Source: Dipteris shenzhenensis (taxonomy: Eukaryota > Polypodiophyta > Polypodiopsida > Gleicheniales). Taken from it: a stretch of DNA of 64,000 nucleotides. A program made the translations under genes and the position numbers. A model generated the notes under the pieces. The model searched no databases. It saw only the letters and a list, made by a program, of their open reading frames with translations, and was not told the origin of the DNA. This document shows positions 53,996 to 64,000 of this stretch, one piece after another (within the stretch, counting starts at the first letter, position 1; each line of letters opens with the position of its first letter). The DNA lies in NCBI GenBank assembly GCA_047967505.1, contig CM106540.1. One strand, 5' to 3'.

Positions 53996-54076
53996 GCGTT
54001 CAAGAAAAGATTTGAACCCAAAACCTTTTTATCCCACCTGTGAGCTGTACCACTAAGCTGTAAAGTATTATCAGTG
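53996..54076 (-). repeat. tRNA-derived SINE head or tRNA relic
   Basis: The minus strand has an A-box-like AGCTTAGTGGTAC (rc of 54047-54059) and a B box GGTTCAAATC (rc of 54009-54018) about 30 bases apart, the layout of a pol III promoter. The acceptor stem does not pair, so it is not a working tRNA. Plant SINEs start this way, but no tail was identified. Confidence 0.5.
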
Positions 54077-57000
54077 CTCGTAGTAGTATTATAAGTGCTC
54101 CCTCATTTCTCGCCCCCTCCCCCTTTGGGATGTCGTTTCCTCTTTAAAGCCCTTCCCCTTCCCAATCTCAAGTCCCACCCTCATTAATGCGTCCCTCCCT
54201 CCCCCTTATTTTAATTCAAGCTCTCCCCCTCCCCCTGTGCAAAAATAATTAATGCCCCTCCTCCCTTTATTTAATTCAAGCATCAATTAATTAATAGGTG
54301 TTTTTAATCGATTGGGGGATCCTGTTGTGATGGCTTGTAGGGAAAATGAAACCTAATGTCATTAGAGAACAACCACAGGCATGAAATACTTGAAGGCTAT
54401 ATTTTAATTGTAAAATTCAAACAAAATAATGAATGCAACAAAGAGGAATCAGGTCTTGGGAATCAGGTCTTGATGAGAAAGGTATGGTGAGTTTTCTTTT
54501 GAGCCTAAGAAATTGTCTATCAATTCAAGAAAGTATTTTAAGGAGTAGTTTGTTAAAGCCATTATTAAGAGAATGAATCTTATATGCATAAAGGATGAAA
54601 ATCTAATAAGGTATGAATTATTATATTTCAATGAGAAGTTATAGCGTAGTTAAAACCTGTGATGAAGATTGAAACCTTTATAGTAATGTAGAAGTTAGTC
54701 AAGGTTGATTAAGTAACCTTTGTATTATTGCGAGGTGATAATGAAGACGCATAGAAGACAGATTCTTGCCTATTTTGAAGTTCTGATAGTGGGTTTGTTC
54801 ATTTAGTTAGGCAGATAATTTTAGATCTCCAAGATTTTATCACATGTGAACATAGATATAACAGCATAGGACCCTGGTTCTTTAACACTTCATTGGATAT
54901 GAATGGAATGTACAAAGCAAGGAGGAAGACTTGTAAGAGTCTATAATGCCCTAATCATTCATGTTATTACATCACATCCACCTTCGCCTCTTTATATTTG
55001 ACACCTCTTAGGCTGGCACGGTGTTCTTTTCTTCTCAATCAAGCGAGGGGTTCGAGTGCTTTTGGGCTTCTTGAGGGAAGCTTCATCTTGCAAAATGTAG
55101 GTAGTAGGTATCCCTTCCTAGACTCATATCTGGTTGGAACTAAGCATTCCATTTAGGGAACCTTTAGCACTCTTAGTTGACAAATTAGGTTTCCACTAGA
55201 GCACATGGATAATTTTTTCATTTTAGTTTCGTTAAGAAGCGAAACCTTTATATTGGTGTTGAAAGTTTGTAAGCCCTAATAAAAATAAATGTTTGAAACT
55301 TTGCTAGGATTTGAAACCATTATGTGAAAAATTTTAAAGTTTTGCCAGGATTTACATCTTTTACTTTTAAATTCAAAAAAAAGTATATAAAAGTTTACTA
55401 TATTCTATCAATATTGTGAAACTAAGAAAACTAGCTCAATAAACTTTAAGATTTTATATTAATATATAAGTACATACCTTGGTTAAAAACATCCATGCTC
55501 AAGGAGACTTTGGATTGGTAGAAATGTAATTCGGCTATTATTGTTAGGACATTCTAGTTCCAACCTTTGGTTGAAGTAATTTTTAGGTTTAAGTAGCAAA
55601 CCAAGGTATAGTCTTAGCATATTCTCTTACTTGCTTGTTTATGTCAAGGGTTTGTTGGTGTATGGAACCTCCATGGTAGATGTTTCAAGGGAGATGCTTG
55701 TCTCTTTTTGCACCCATTTTCTAGGCTTGGGTTTAAGCTTGATCATACCGAGTAGCATGCTTCAGTGGGATCATCTACATTTAGTTTGTAAATTATATCC
55801 TCACTCCATCAAAATTTGGGTACCTAGAGAGGTTTTGATCAATCCATTAAGACCAATAGACTTGATTGACCCTTTGTTTCTACATACTTAATCTATGTTG
55901 TAGAGGCATTGGTCACTCCTGATTGTTCCATCATCACATTTTGGATAAACATACTTCAAATACATAGCATCAACAGCTAAACAATGGATGACCCAAGTCT
56001 TGCATGTAGAGGATTTTGGCTGAAGTCGTAGTCACGCTTGATCATTTTAATGAGGAGAGAACTCACTTCTAGATCAATAACCTATCAAAGGACTCCAATT
56101 GCAAAATTTAATGACGTTTATCTATAATTTCATGTCATTGTTTTGCTTCTAGTACACATACTCCATATAACTTGAGCTATTTTCTTCTTCTCATAGGAGA
56201 TCATATCGTTGTCACATCAAGAACACAATATCTTCCCTTCTCTTGTATGGTAGTGTTTGCACTTTGTCCTTCACTATAAATTCCAAATCCACCAAGCACA
56301 TTCTCCCTTGTAGCCTTTCTATTCATTAGTCTCTGAAGAGATTCAATATAGATACATGCTCATGCAAATGCACATGCACAAGCACATGGACATGTACATG
56401 CATGCACACAGGTACATGTGCATTTGTGTGTGTGAAATGGAGGCATTGATTATGCATCAACATGTTGGCATGAGTGATTTGGATAGGTTCTCCATGAAAG
56501 AAGTTTAGAAAGGGTAGGGTGAAAAGCAAGTAGCAATGATCACGACAGTAGGAATGCACTGGGATATGGTGAAGTGAAAGTCTTCTAGGGTTCCATAAAA
56601 GTGAACGAGGTCAAAGGTAGGAGGGAGCTAGAGAGAGAAAGGCAAAATACTTCCAAATGTGATGAAATGCAAGGTGACAATTAGCTGGAAAGGCTAAGGA
56701 AAAAGTCTCCAACATTTCATAAAATGATTTTACATGCAAGGGGCATTTCAAATAAGTTTACCTGCTAGGATCCATGGTTCTTAAATTGCACATGACTCTA
56801 GTTTGCATACAGTAACTATATTGAAGTAATACAATCACAAGTAACATAGCGATACAGAATGTGCCTTGTATTTAATGTCATCATAAATGAGATACCTTCA
56901 GAATCAATTAATTGACTACATATTAGTGAGATTAATTGCCATTTAAATTTTATTGTGCCTATTGTGCATCACAATAGTGCACCAACAATAACAATTAATA

Positions 57001-57350
57001 TGGACCTGAATTAAATGGCTACATAGGTGTGAGACTATTATGGTTTCTAGATCAAATATAATGTCAGGTGGGTGTGGAAAGCATTTGGCATGATTGGTAC
57101 TCCATAATCTACATGGGGTAGACAACCAATATGAGTGGTACCACATATTATTGGTACTACATAGTCTATATGAAGTAGACATCCATATACAATTCGCCAA
57201 TGCTATGTAAGTAAACAAATAAGTTATTAAACAATATACCACAACTAGTGTATATGACCATCGTCAATACTTAGGTTTTTCAGACATGTCACACAAGGAC
57301 CACATGGACCCTTTGACGTTGCAAGCTTGGCAGGTTATCGTTTGAATGAA
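54077..57350. other. AT-rich intergenic DNA
   Basis: A pyrimidine-rich stretch (CCCTCC-type) lies at 54100-54290 and an ACATGC-type microsatellite at 56350-56440. No gene or transposon domain was recognised in the rest. Confidence 0.4.
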
Positions 57351-58791
57351 ATCAACAATAAATTATTCTTCTAGCCATGGTGGAGATTGTAATGGCCCAT
57401 GTGGTCAGTGAAGGTCATTTGATCCACATTGGATCAATATGGTCAGTGGAGGTCATTGAACCCACATTGGACTTGCTCTTTACAACCAAAAGTCATGTCA
57501 GATTCCCATATATTAGAGGCATGATTTTGGAAGATCTAATCATTGGAGCATTGATATCATAGTTGATAAAATGCCCCTTTAGTGTATTCTAGATATTCAT
57601 CGGAGCAATTTGGCAGATCTCAGTTTCATGCACTATAAAATGACAAACATCTTATTCTTATTTTCTAGCAATTTTGAGAAACAATTACAAGAGTGTGCCT
57701 ATGACAGATTGAATGAACTTTGTCATGATATGGGGATACTTCAACATCACCGAGGTCATCTATAGATTTGGGATTCGATATTGACATTTTCATTATATCT
57801 TGCTGATACAAGCTCCCTTGTTCCTAGCATTTCATTTTTGTAAAGGGAAGGAGCCTATCTTTTAGACATTTTCATGTCTCTACTTTGGAGAATGAAGTTT
57901 GCCGGTTTTGTACATAGTACTTGCTTTGCCATCTAGTGTGGTGTTTGGGAGTCGCTTTGAATTTTTATGAATGCTTTAGAGTGAATATGCTCATTATTAA
58001 GTAATGTGGGCTCAACCTTTTTATAAAGGATTTAGAGTGAACAAGCTCATTACTAAGTATGTGGCCTCAATCTTCATATGATCCTCTAGGGGTGCACCTA
58101 CTAAACCTATGTATAATGTGCATTCAAAGGGTGTTTTAAAAACCCCTTTCTTAAAATATCTTTATGAATTAAATTAACCCTTTTTCTTCACGAACTTACA
58201 GTTTTTTTTTTAAATGCATTAAAAAAACCCTTTTGTTAATGTATTTCTACAAATTTACTTTAAATTTTTGAATTAAAAAAAACCTTTCATTTGAATGCAT
58301 GTGGTAACTTACATATATGTTAGGTGAACCCCCCGAGGTATGATCATTCATGACTTAGGCACCAACTCTTGAGTAAAAGAAGTCGCCTTTGTCTTGGTAT
58401 TTTTGAAATGACATCACCCCTAGGTTGTTGGGGATTAGAGCTTCAATTGTTCAATGAAGATAGAGGGAATTAAAAATATGGCTTGGATCCTTAAAACCAT
58501 GAACCCTTTTACATCATTGCGCTCCTACAAGACCTAAGCATTGTAAGTCTAATGTCAAAGATGATGAAATTAGCTTGAAGTGTATTTTATGTACTTAGTA
58601 GAACAATTTGGCAATTGACAAATCTTTCCACCACAAACACCACACCTTTGATCCCAATTTTCTGGCTATTGTTCATATCATCTATGAAAAATCCAATGCC
58701 TTTGGTGGTGCTATATGGATGCTCAAATATGGATGAAAGTATAAGCTACAACATACTCCTTTGGACTTGGCAATTTGCTGATATCTTGCTC
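57351..58791. other. Intergenic DNA with small tandem duplications
   Basis: A unit of about 45 bases (GGTCAGTG(A/G)AGGTCATT) occurs twice at 57400-57480. A unit of about 55 bases (TTTAGAGTGAA...GCTCATTA) occurs twice at 57960-58070. The stretch 57840-58060 resembles 58960-59090, so both may be parts of an old LTR. Confidence 0.4.
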
Positions 58792-58965
58792 TTGGAAGCA
58801 CTCTTGTTTCTAGGGTTCCATGTTTATAAAGGCCTTATGCTTTCCTTCTTGGAAGCCCTCTTGTTCCTAGGGTTCCATGTTTATAAAGGCCTTATATCTT
58901 TCTCTTGGAAGCCCTCTTGTTCTTAGGGTTCCATGTATATAAGGGCCTTATGCTTTCCTTCTCCC
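58792..58965 (+). repeat. 56-57-bp tandem repeat, three copies
   Basis: Units start at 58792, 58849 and 58905 with TTGGAAGC(A/C)CTCTTG, each with a TATAAAGG or TATAAGGG element. The unit is short and nearly perfect. Confidence 0.9.
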
Positions 58966-59577
58966 TAGTTTGGAATGAAGCTTTGCTACTTTTATGCACA
59001 ATAATTTCTTTTCATTCTATGGTGGAGTGCTTGAATGTGAGTTCAGTGTTTGTGATGGGTTTAGAGTGAAGCATCTTATAATTAGTATCACAGGAGCAGA
59101 ACTCCTCATTCCCCTTTCAATCATTTTGTTTTGATCTTCTTTCAACCCTCCCTTCATCAAACACTCTTTTCCCTCGATTCAAGGGTTCAAATGGATGCAA
59201 AGAAGCTAGATCTTTGTCCCACGCAACTTGAAATGAATGACTTCAAGGTAGGGCAACATTTCTTATAACATGGACATCTATCTCTATAGCAATGTACTTC
59301 TACCTTGAAGGATACGGTGTAATTCTAGATTGAAGGATAATTACTCTAAAGAATTGGGGAAAGTGACTTATTAGCAATTGTCTAGTCAAATCACACCAGG
59401 GATGGCTCTCAGAAGGCTACCCTTTCTTTCTCCTTTAATGATTATCTTTAATAAAAAATGGCAACAACATGTTGGACCTTCTTCACAAGATGCAATAGCT
59501 CTTCATAATGATAAAAGACAAATAGAATCCCACCCACTTCCTATTAAAAGGTTGTTCTTAGCAAAGTTTGGTAGGAA
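58966..59577 (+). repeat. Possible old LTR end with degenerate primer site
   Basis: GGGTTTAGAGTGAA...TTAGTATCACAGGAGC (59040-59100) resembles an LTR end followed by a decayed TGGTATCAGAGC primer site. No gag domain is clear in the sequence after it. Confidence 0.25.
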
Positions 59578-59905
59578 CTAACAAAAACTCTCATTATACA
59601 TAAAAATTGATATACCAACTAAAGAATTTCAATCAATATATGAGCTTGTCTTTGTATCCAAGAGATACAGACTTTTCTACTTGGCCTCAACCATGCATCC
59701 CAAGTACTGATGGGGCATGGAGGTCACTCCCTTATTGATCTTGATCGATGCAAAATAGGACTTTCATTATACAAAGCAATTGATTTACTAAGACTTTGGC
59801 TAAATAATTTCCATCAATATACGAACTTATCTTTGTATCCAAGAGAGAGAAATTTCTTCTACATGGCCTCAACCATGGGTCCCAAGTGTTGATGGGGCAT
59901 GGAAG
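59578..59905. repeat. Diverged tandem duplication, about 180 bp
   Basis: Two copies of a segment containing TATGAGCTTGTCTTTGTATCC / TACGAACTTATCTTTGTATCC and ending TGATGGGGCATGG. They are imperfect (about 80% by eye). Confidence 0.7.
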
Positions 59906-60600
59906 CCTCTATGGGTGGCTCTCTTAGTGAGAACTTGTCATGAATCTTAAAAAAATATTGTGACTTGAAGTATATTGAATGCTTTTCTTCATTGCTCCAA
60001 CTTCTTTGGATTCAAGAAATCATTAAGAGAAATTATGTCCAAATATACATCCACTTTGAAACATTTGTCCAGAGAAGGCTCTAAGAGGCTTTAAAAAGCT
60101 AATTAGCCTCAAGTGTTGGGGGACTCCTCCCTTGAAGTTAGCAAGAGGTAGACCTTTTCTCTCATGGATTCACTTGATAAAGAGTATTTGGTGGTATAGA
60201 CAAGATGTGAAGGAAGACCTCCAACAAGGCTAGAGGCCTTCCCAAGTACTCTCCTTCAATTTTTCCAAAATACTACTTCAAGAAATGAGGATCAAGATCC
60301 TAGAACCTCCAATAAGTGGCTTCCACTTAAGGAGTATGCAGAGATGAGAGCCAATAAATATTGGAAGCCTTGAAAAAAATTTTGCCACACATGTTCGACA
60401 TTAGAGGTAAAATGCTCCATCCCAATAAGTAATAAATCATAACGTTTGGTGGCAAGGACCACCAAATCGAGAGATTCTCTTCATCGTAAGAGAACCAATC
60501 AAACAATCATTAGTGACCAACATATTGGGAGTCAACAGGATCTCATTTTAGCTTAGATTGGTAAGCCATTCCATCCTCACATTCAAAAGAATCCTCAACC
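59906..60600. other. Intergenic, nothing recognised
   Basis: No ORF or repeat that I can support. Confidence 0.4.
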
Positions 60601-61080
60601 CAACACTCTAGGATGGATGACTACAGGTCCTTCAATTAAAATGAGAAAGCAATGTTTGGCTCGATTTGAAATTTGCAATTTTTAGGATAAGACTTTATCT
60701 ATATGTATGTATGTATGTAAAGAGGCTACAACCATTTTGGGTTATGTTTTGGCTCCTCCATTGCCACTCTTGCACCTTCCTGGGCACTCCAACCCTAAAA
60801 AAGAGACTTAACTTATTTTGGTTCCTCACTACCATTTCGGAGCCCAAAAAAAGTAAACTAAGAAAAAGACAAAAAATGGCAACAATGGAGGCCCAAAAAT
60901 GTTTATAGAACCCCCCAATGCTAGAATTGGGGGGTCTACACCCGTTTTGGGGAGTCCATCGCCATTTTTGGGTCACGAAAAATAAAATTATTTGGGCCCA
61001 ACAATTGTCTTTTTGTTTGGGGGGGTAGAAATTGGCAGTGGAGGCCACAAAATGGTTATCCTAAAACCATTTTGGGGCCT
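60601..61080. repeat. Possible non-autonomous DNA element with hairpin
   Basis: A perfect 10-bp stem with a 6-base loop (ACCCCCCAAT 60910-60919; ATTGGGGGGT 60926-60935) lies in a region rich in repeated CCATTTTGGG and CCCAAAAA words in both orientations. Open frames here are chance. It may be a MITE, but no terminal repeat was proved. Confidence 0.35.
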
Positions 61081-61220
61081 CCAATTACATAATCTTTAAT
61101 TATGGGAGTGTTCGCTAAGCAATCCACCTCTGCCTCTAATCAACCTTTGCCTCCAATTACACAATCTTTAGTTATGGGAGTGTTGGCTAAGCAATCAACC
61201 TCTGCCTCTAATTTCTAAAA
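61081..61220. repeat. 72-bp tandem duplication
   Basis: Two units begin CCAATTACATAATC (61081) and CCAATTACACAATC (61153), both ending in CTCTGCCTCTAAT. Confidence 0.9.
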
Positions 61221-61498
61221 GTTAATTTGTGCTTTCCCATGGCCACATGCACTAAACTCCATATACCCATGCCTGATCAAGTGTACTCGATATACCCATG
61301 CCTAGATGCCATTGCGCAAGCCCTTATGCTCATTTGATACCGCATACCCATACTCCGACTATCCCATATGTTGTGCTCCATATGCTGATGCCCATCTACT
61401 CATATGATCATTTTCTCAACAAGGCTCTAGCATATGTACTCACTCCAAGCCCAAATGTACCTGATGCATAATGGCCATGTGTTGCCACATGAATGATA

Positions 61499-61625
61499 GT
61501 CGGTATATACCGACCTTTGACAGAAGTGTAACAAAGAGTGCAATGGTCGGTATATGCCGACCTTTCCTATATTGATCTTTAACAGAGCGTGTTTTTCCCT
61601 AAGCTGACCTTTAACAGAGAGTGTT
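61499..61625. repeat. Palindromic repeats beside the CACTA element
   Basis: GTCGGTATATACCGAC (61499-61514) is a perfect 16-bp palindrome; GGTCGGTATATGCCGACC (61545-61562) is the same with one change. Both are followed by CTTT, and the block (G)ACCTTTAACAGAG recurs twice more to 61620. CACTA transposons often carry short repeated subterminal motifs that bind transposase, so this may be the element's end. Confidence 0.55.
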
Positions 61626-61745
61626 TCTCAATGACAAAATTTTTAAATTTTCATACATGTTTGATCCTTTGAAAAAAAAAAAAACAAGAGCATATACATC
61701 AAGTTTGAAGCTCATATATTCATGTCCAAGTTTGAGATGAAAAAA

Positions 61746-62084
61746 TCAATTAAGAGCATTTACATCAACGGCTTCGTCGTGATCCAAGTCTTGTACATCA
61801 AACAAGTCTATCTCCAACTCTATATAGAGTTGATCTCCTATATCATCATCGTACTCTAGCATCGTACGTTCACCTAAGACTTGATCTTGTAATTCTCCTT
61901 CTTCAATAAAGTCGGATGATTCTTGATCGTCATCTTCTTTCTCAATATCGTGAACTCCATCTTCCTCCCATATGATGTCATTATGTGCATCTTCTTCTTG
62001 GCTCATATTGTGATCTTCATCTTCTTCGCTAGATCTATCTGGATCAATTGGATCCGGCATTAGTAGTGGCATCTCCATATCCAC
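61746..62084 (-). pseudogene. Acidic C-terminal tail of the CACTA transposase
   Basis: A 112-residue open stretch, about 40% Asp/Glu (SSEEDEDHNMSQEEDAHND; EKEDDDQESSDFIEEGE). It follows the WWYVIQVAPQRK motif across one in-frame TAA. Acidic tails of this kind often end CACTA transposases. Confidence 0.55.
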
Positions 62085-62297
62085 ATCACTATCTTCAAAA
62101 ATTTATTTTCTTTGTGGTGCAACTTGGATCACATACCACCATCTTGGATCAGAATGATTCGGATGAAAAACCACCTATATTGAAGATGGGTGTCAAATGC
62201 CATCAATTATATGAATGTATGCTTAAGTAGATATAAACATGTACTAATTGATCTTAAAAAACGAAAGCATTCAATTAATTAAATCATTAGTACGCAG

Positions 62298-62615
62298 CTA
62301 CTCACAATGCTCGGGAAGAACAAAAGTATCACTTTCATCGGTCCAGAGTTTGGTGGAGTCAATCGCAAAGAAACCACTACTGTCTTTCCTCACTGTAGCA
62401 TAGGGACCATTGTAAATAGTTCTAAACCATTTTACATTAAGAATGAAAAAGCTAAATCGTCTGAAATCAATTTCATAGATTTTGTGTATGGTTCCACAAT
62501 AATCCAACTGCGAGGAGAGAAGATTGGTATCCGAAGCACTTGCTCTGCTATCTTGTGTGAAGTTAGCCATGGCTACACAATCATATGTGACTCTCTTTGA
62601 ATTGATGCGTTCCAC
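62298..62615 (-). pseudogene. CACTA transposase DUF4216 segment
   Basis: Starts MERINSKRVTYDCVAMANFT and includes LDYCGTIHKIYEIDFRRFSF and VKWFRTIYNGPYATVRKDSS. It matches the DUF4216 region that lies downstream of DUF4218 in TNP2-type transposases. It ends LPEHCE next to a GTAGCTG, a possible splice donor. Confidence 0.65.
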
Positions 62616-63156
62616 GCAAAAATGTCATCCATATGACCATAATGCACTATACTTTTTGTACTCCAAAAGAGCATCATTAAAACAATGAGGATGCATCTAT
62701 TTTATAGCGTATATTGCCACAAATAACTTAATTACGTCAAGAAGTAAGAAACTTACATGCATCATACATCTAGATGAAAACTCTCGCTCACGCTCGTTTA
62801 TTGTGTTTAGCTTTATGTAGAGCCCGTTGTAGCCAATCAAGTGACATGCGAGTGGGGAGAAGGGTGAGATCCTATGGATATGGTTGCACTTGCCTATGCA
62901 TGACTATGAATCTCATCCTTGCATTCATTCTTTTCTACTTTGGTCGCTTCATATCTCTCAATCCACTTCTATATCTCCTTGCTATTGAGGATACAAAACT
63001 TATTGAATTTCTCCATTTGCTCTTTGCTCATCTTTCTTTCAATCCCTTTTCCTTAGGGAACCTCGCCAACAATGCGATCATCATCCTTGTTATGTCAAGC
63101 TTGCGACATATCGGGATCCATGGATGCAAGAAACTCTGTGATAATACTAATGACTC

Positions 63157-63384
63157 TTACATAAGCCATCCCTCTGCCATGCTTGCTTCTAGTCTTGCTC
63201 TCTGCCTTACAAATCCCTTCAAAGTTTTCATAAACCATTCGAGAAAAAACATCCATCGACTATGAACGGTACCAACTATGTGCACAAGTAAGTGCACTTG
63301 AGTTGTCATAATGCTCGAGGGAAAGTGCTTCTCAAGCAAGCACATGGATTTGATGGAGTCCACCCTAGCCTTCTCGATGCTCAA
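63157..63384 (-). pseudogene. CACTA transposase DUF4218 segment
   Basis: Reads MCLLEKHFPSSIMTTQVHLL, then RWMFFLEWFMKTLKGFVRQR and ASMAEGWLM before a TAA. The order and motifs (VHL.VH, RWM, LK..VR) fit DUF4218. The protein would continue after the stop with ESLVLSQSFL, so the TAA is a lesion. Confidence 0.7.
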
Positions 63385-64000
63385 TATGGAGATCTCTTTT
63401 TGAGATATCCACCTATTTCACATGCCCATGTAAGATTCATAATCTTTCTACAAATGATTCAACTTAAATTGAAGAAAATGTAATCAATGTGAGTTGATAG
63501 TAAGTGTACAACACAATACCATTGATCTTGAATATAGTGTTTCTAACATCTTCTTGTAAGCATCCTTTCACTGTAATCGAGAGGATGAACTATCCAAGCA
63601 ACAAAGAAGTCATGTCAATAATATAACATAATCATAATTACACTAATATAATGCATCACGATTATCGGTACACTAGTCCTACATCTTAGAATACCTGTAA
63701 GAGCTTGTGCCAATCATGGGACTTGAGCCCACTAAGCTTATTGTCCTTTGAAAATGCTCCTTTCAAGAAAGGCACATACCCTATCAATGTTCGAAAAGAG
63801 GCAATGTCCGCCTTGACTGTTGCCTCCTCTCTCTTGGAGAGGATCCATGTTGCTTTCAGGAGGACAACTTTACTACCACGCACTTGGTGCCACAAATGAG
63901 GCATCCTATCCATAGCACGCAAGTCTTCTCGCACTCCTCTCAAGCCTTTGTCACCAACAAGTGTGCCCAAATAGTAGCCCCCAAATTCTTAAAGATATGC

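Larger units (their letters stand above)
61746..64000 (-). mobile_element. CACTA (En/Spm) transposon, transposase 3' part
   Basis: The minus strand contains, from the right edge of the window: a TNP2-type segment ending SGLKSHDWHKLLQ (63686-63970) with a GT donor right after; a DUF4218-like part (63157-63384: CLLEKHFPSSIMTTQVHLLV then VHSRWMFFLEWFMKTLKGFV) with a TAA just after AEGWLM; a DUF4216-like part (62298-62615: RASASDTNLLSSQLDYCGTI, VKWFRTIYNG); and a last exon with WWYVIQVAPQRK, an in-frame TAA and an acidic tail. This is the TNP2 transposase of plant CACTA elements. The stops suggest the copy is inactive. The 5' part continues beyond 64000. Confidence 0.75.

Noticed and set aside
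53996-54076. Functional tRNA gene
   Set aside because: Only the A- and B-box parts fit; acceptor and anticodon stems do not pair.
62774-63265. 163-residue + strand ORF as a membrane protein gene
   Set aside because: It is antisense to the DUF4218 part of the CACTA transposase; the hydrophobic stretch has no support of its own.

Overview
The window is nuclear DNA of a land plant with a large, transposon-filled genome. The evidence is a plant-type P4-ATPase with spliced exons, LINEs carrying DUF4283-type ORF1 and zf-RVT domains, Ty1/copia LTRs with the initiator-Met primer site, Ty3/gypsy pol, a CACTA transposase (DUF4218/DUF4216) and a Penelope-like reverse transcriptase. Penelope-like elements and very long introns would suit a fern or gymnosperm; the RT style of the commonest LINE makes me lean to a fern. 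That is inference, not proof.

Only one host gene is clear: the 3' part of an ALA3-like phospholipid flippase on the + strand, with seven exons (31008-31087, 40192-40431, 48833-49054, 49207-49374, 49478-49840, 49932-50038, 50156-50489). They encode about 504 residues in one open frame: the end of the P domain with the GDGAND signature, six membrane helices and the C-terminal tail. All splice sites are GT-AG. Earlier exons were not found in bases 1-31007, so the intron before the first visible exon is probably over 31 kb. The next two introns are 9.1 and 8.4 kb, and all three are packed with transposons.

1-17.8 kb: a cluster of at least nine copies of one LINE family (family 1) in both orientations, most cut short and bounded by (GA)n, (CT)n or (GAAA)n tracts, with one Penelope-like fragment at 5.66-6.92 kb. 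17.9-26.8 kb: a copia-type solo LTR flanked by GTGCA, split at its own CT/CA microsatellite by three L1-type LINEs, one of them (19100-24895) nearly full length with a 13-bp target duplication. 26.8-30.5 kb: a different LINE, interrupted by a very young gag-only LTR element (27081-29686) whose LTRs are identical apart from a 12-bp indel. 31.1-40.1 kb: LINE fragment, a decayed Ty3/gypsy element on the minus strand with a small internal inversion, an internally inverted LINE, and an ORF1-only LINE derivative with a 13-bp target duplication. 40.4-48.8 kb: copia fragments, another LINE with a 298-bp tandem duplication, two copia LTRs in opposite orientation, and a second ORF1-only element rich in GTACGG motifs. 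50.7-61.5 kb: AT-rich intergenic DNA with decayed LINE, gypsy and SINE traces and several tandem duplications. 61.5-64 kb: a CACTA transposon fragment on the minus strand, bordered by near-perfect palindromes.

Two themes recur. Nearly every LINE insertion abuts a simple-sequence tract, which suggests microsatellite-directed insertion. GTAC-core repeats (GTACGG/CCGTAC) appear at three separate places, two of them in LINE ORF1/5' regions.
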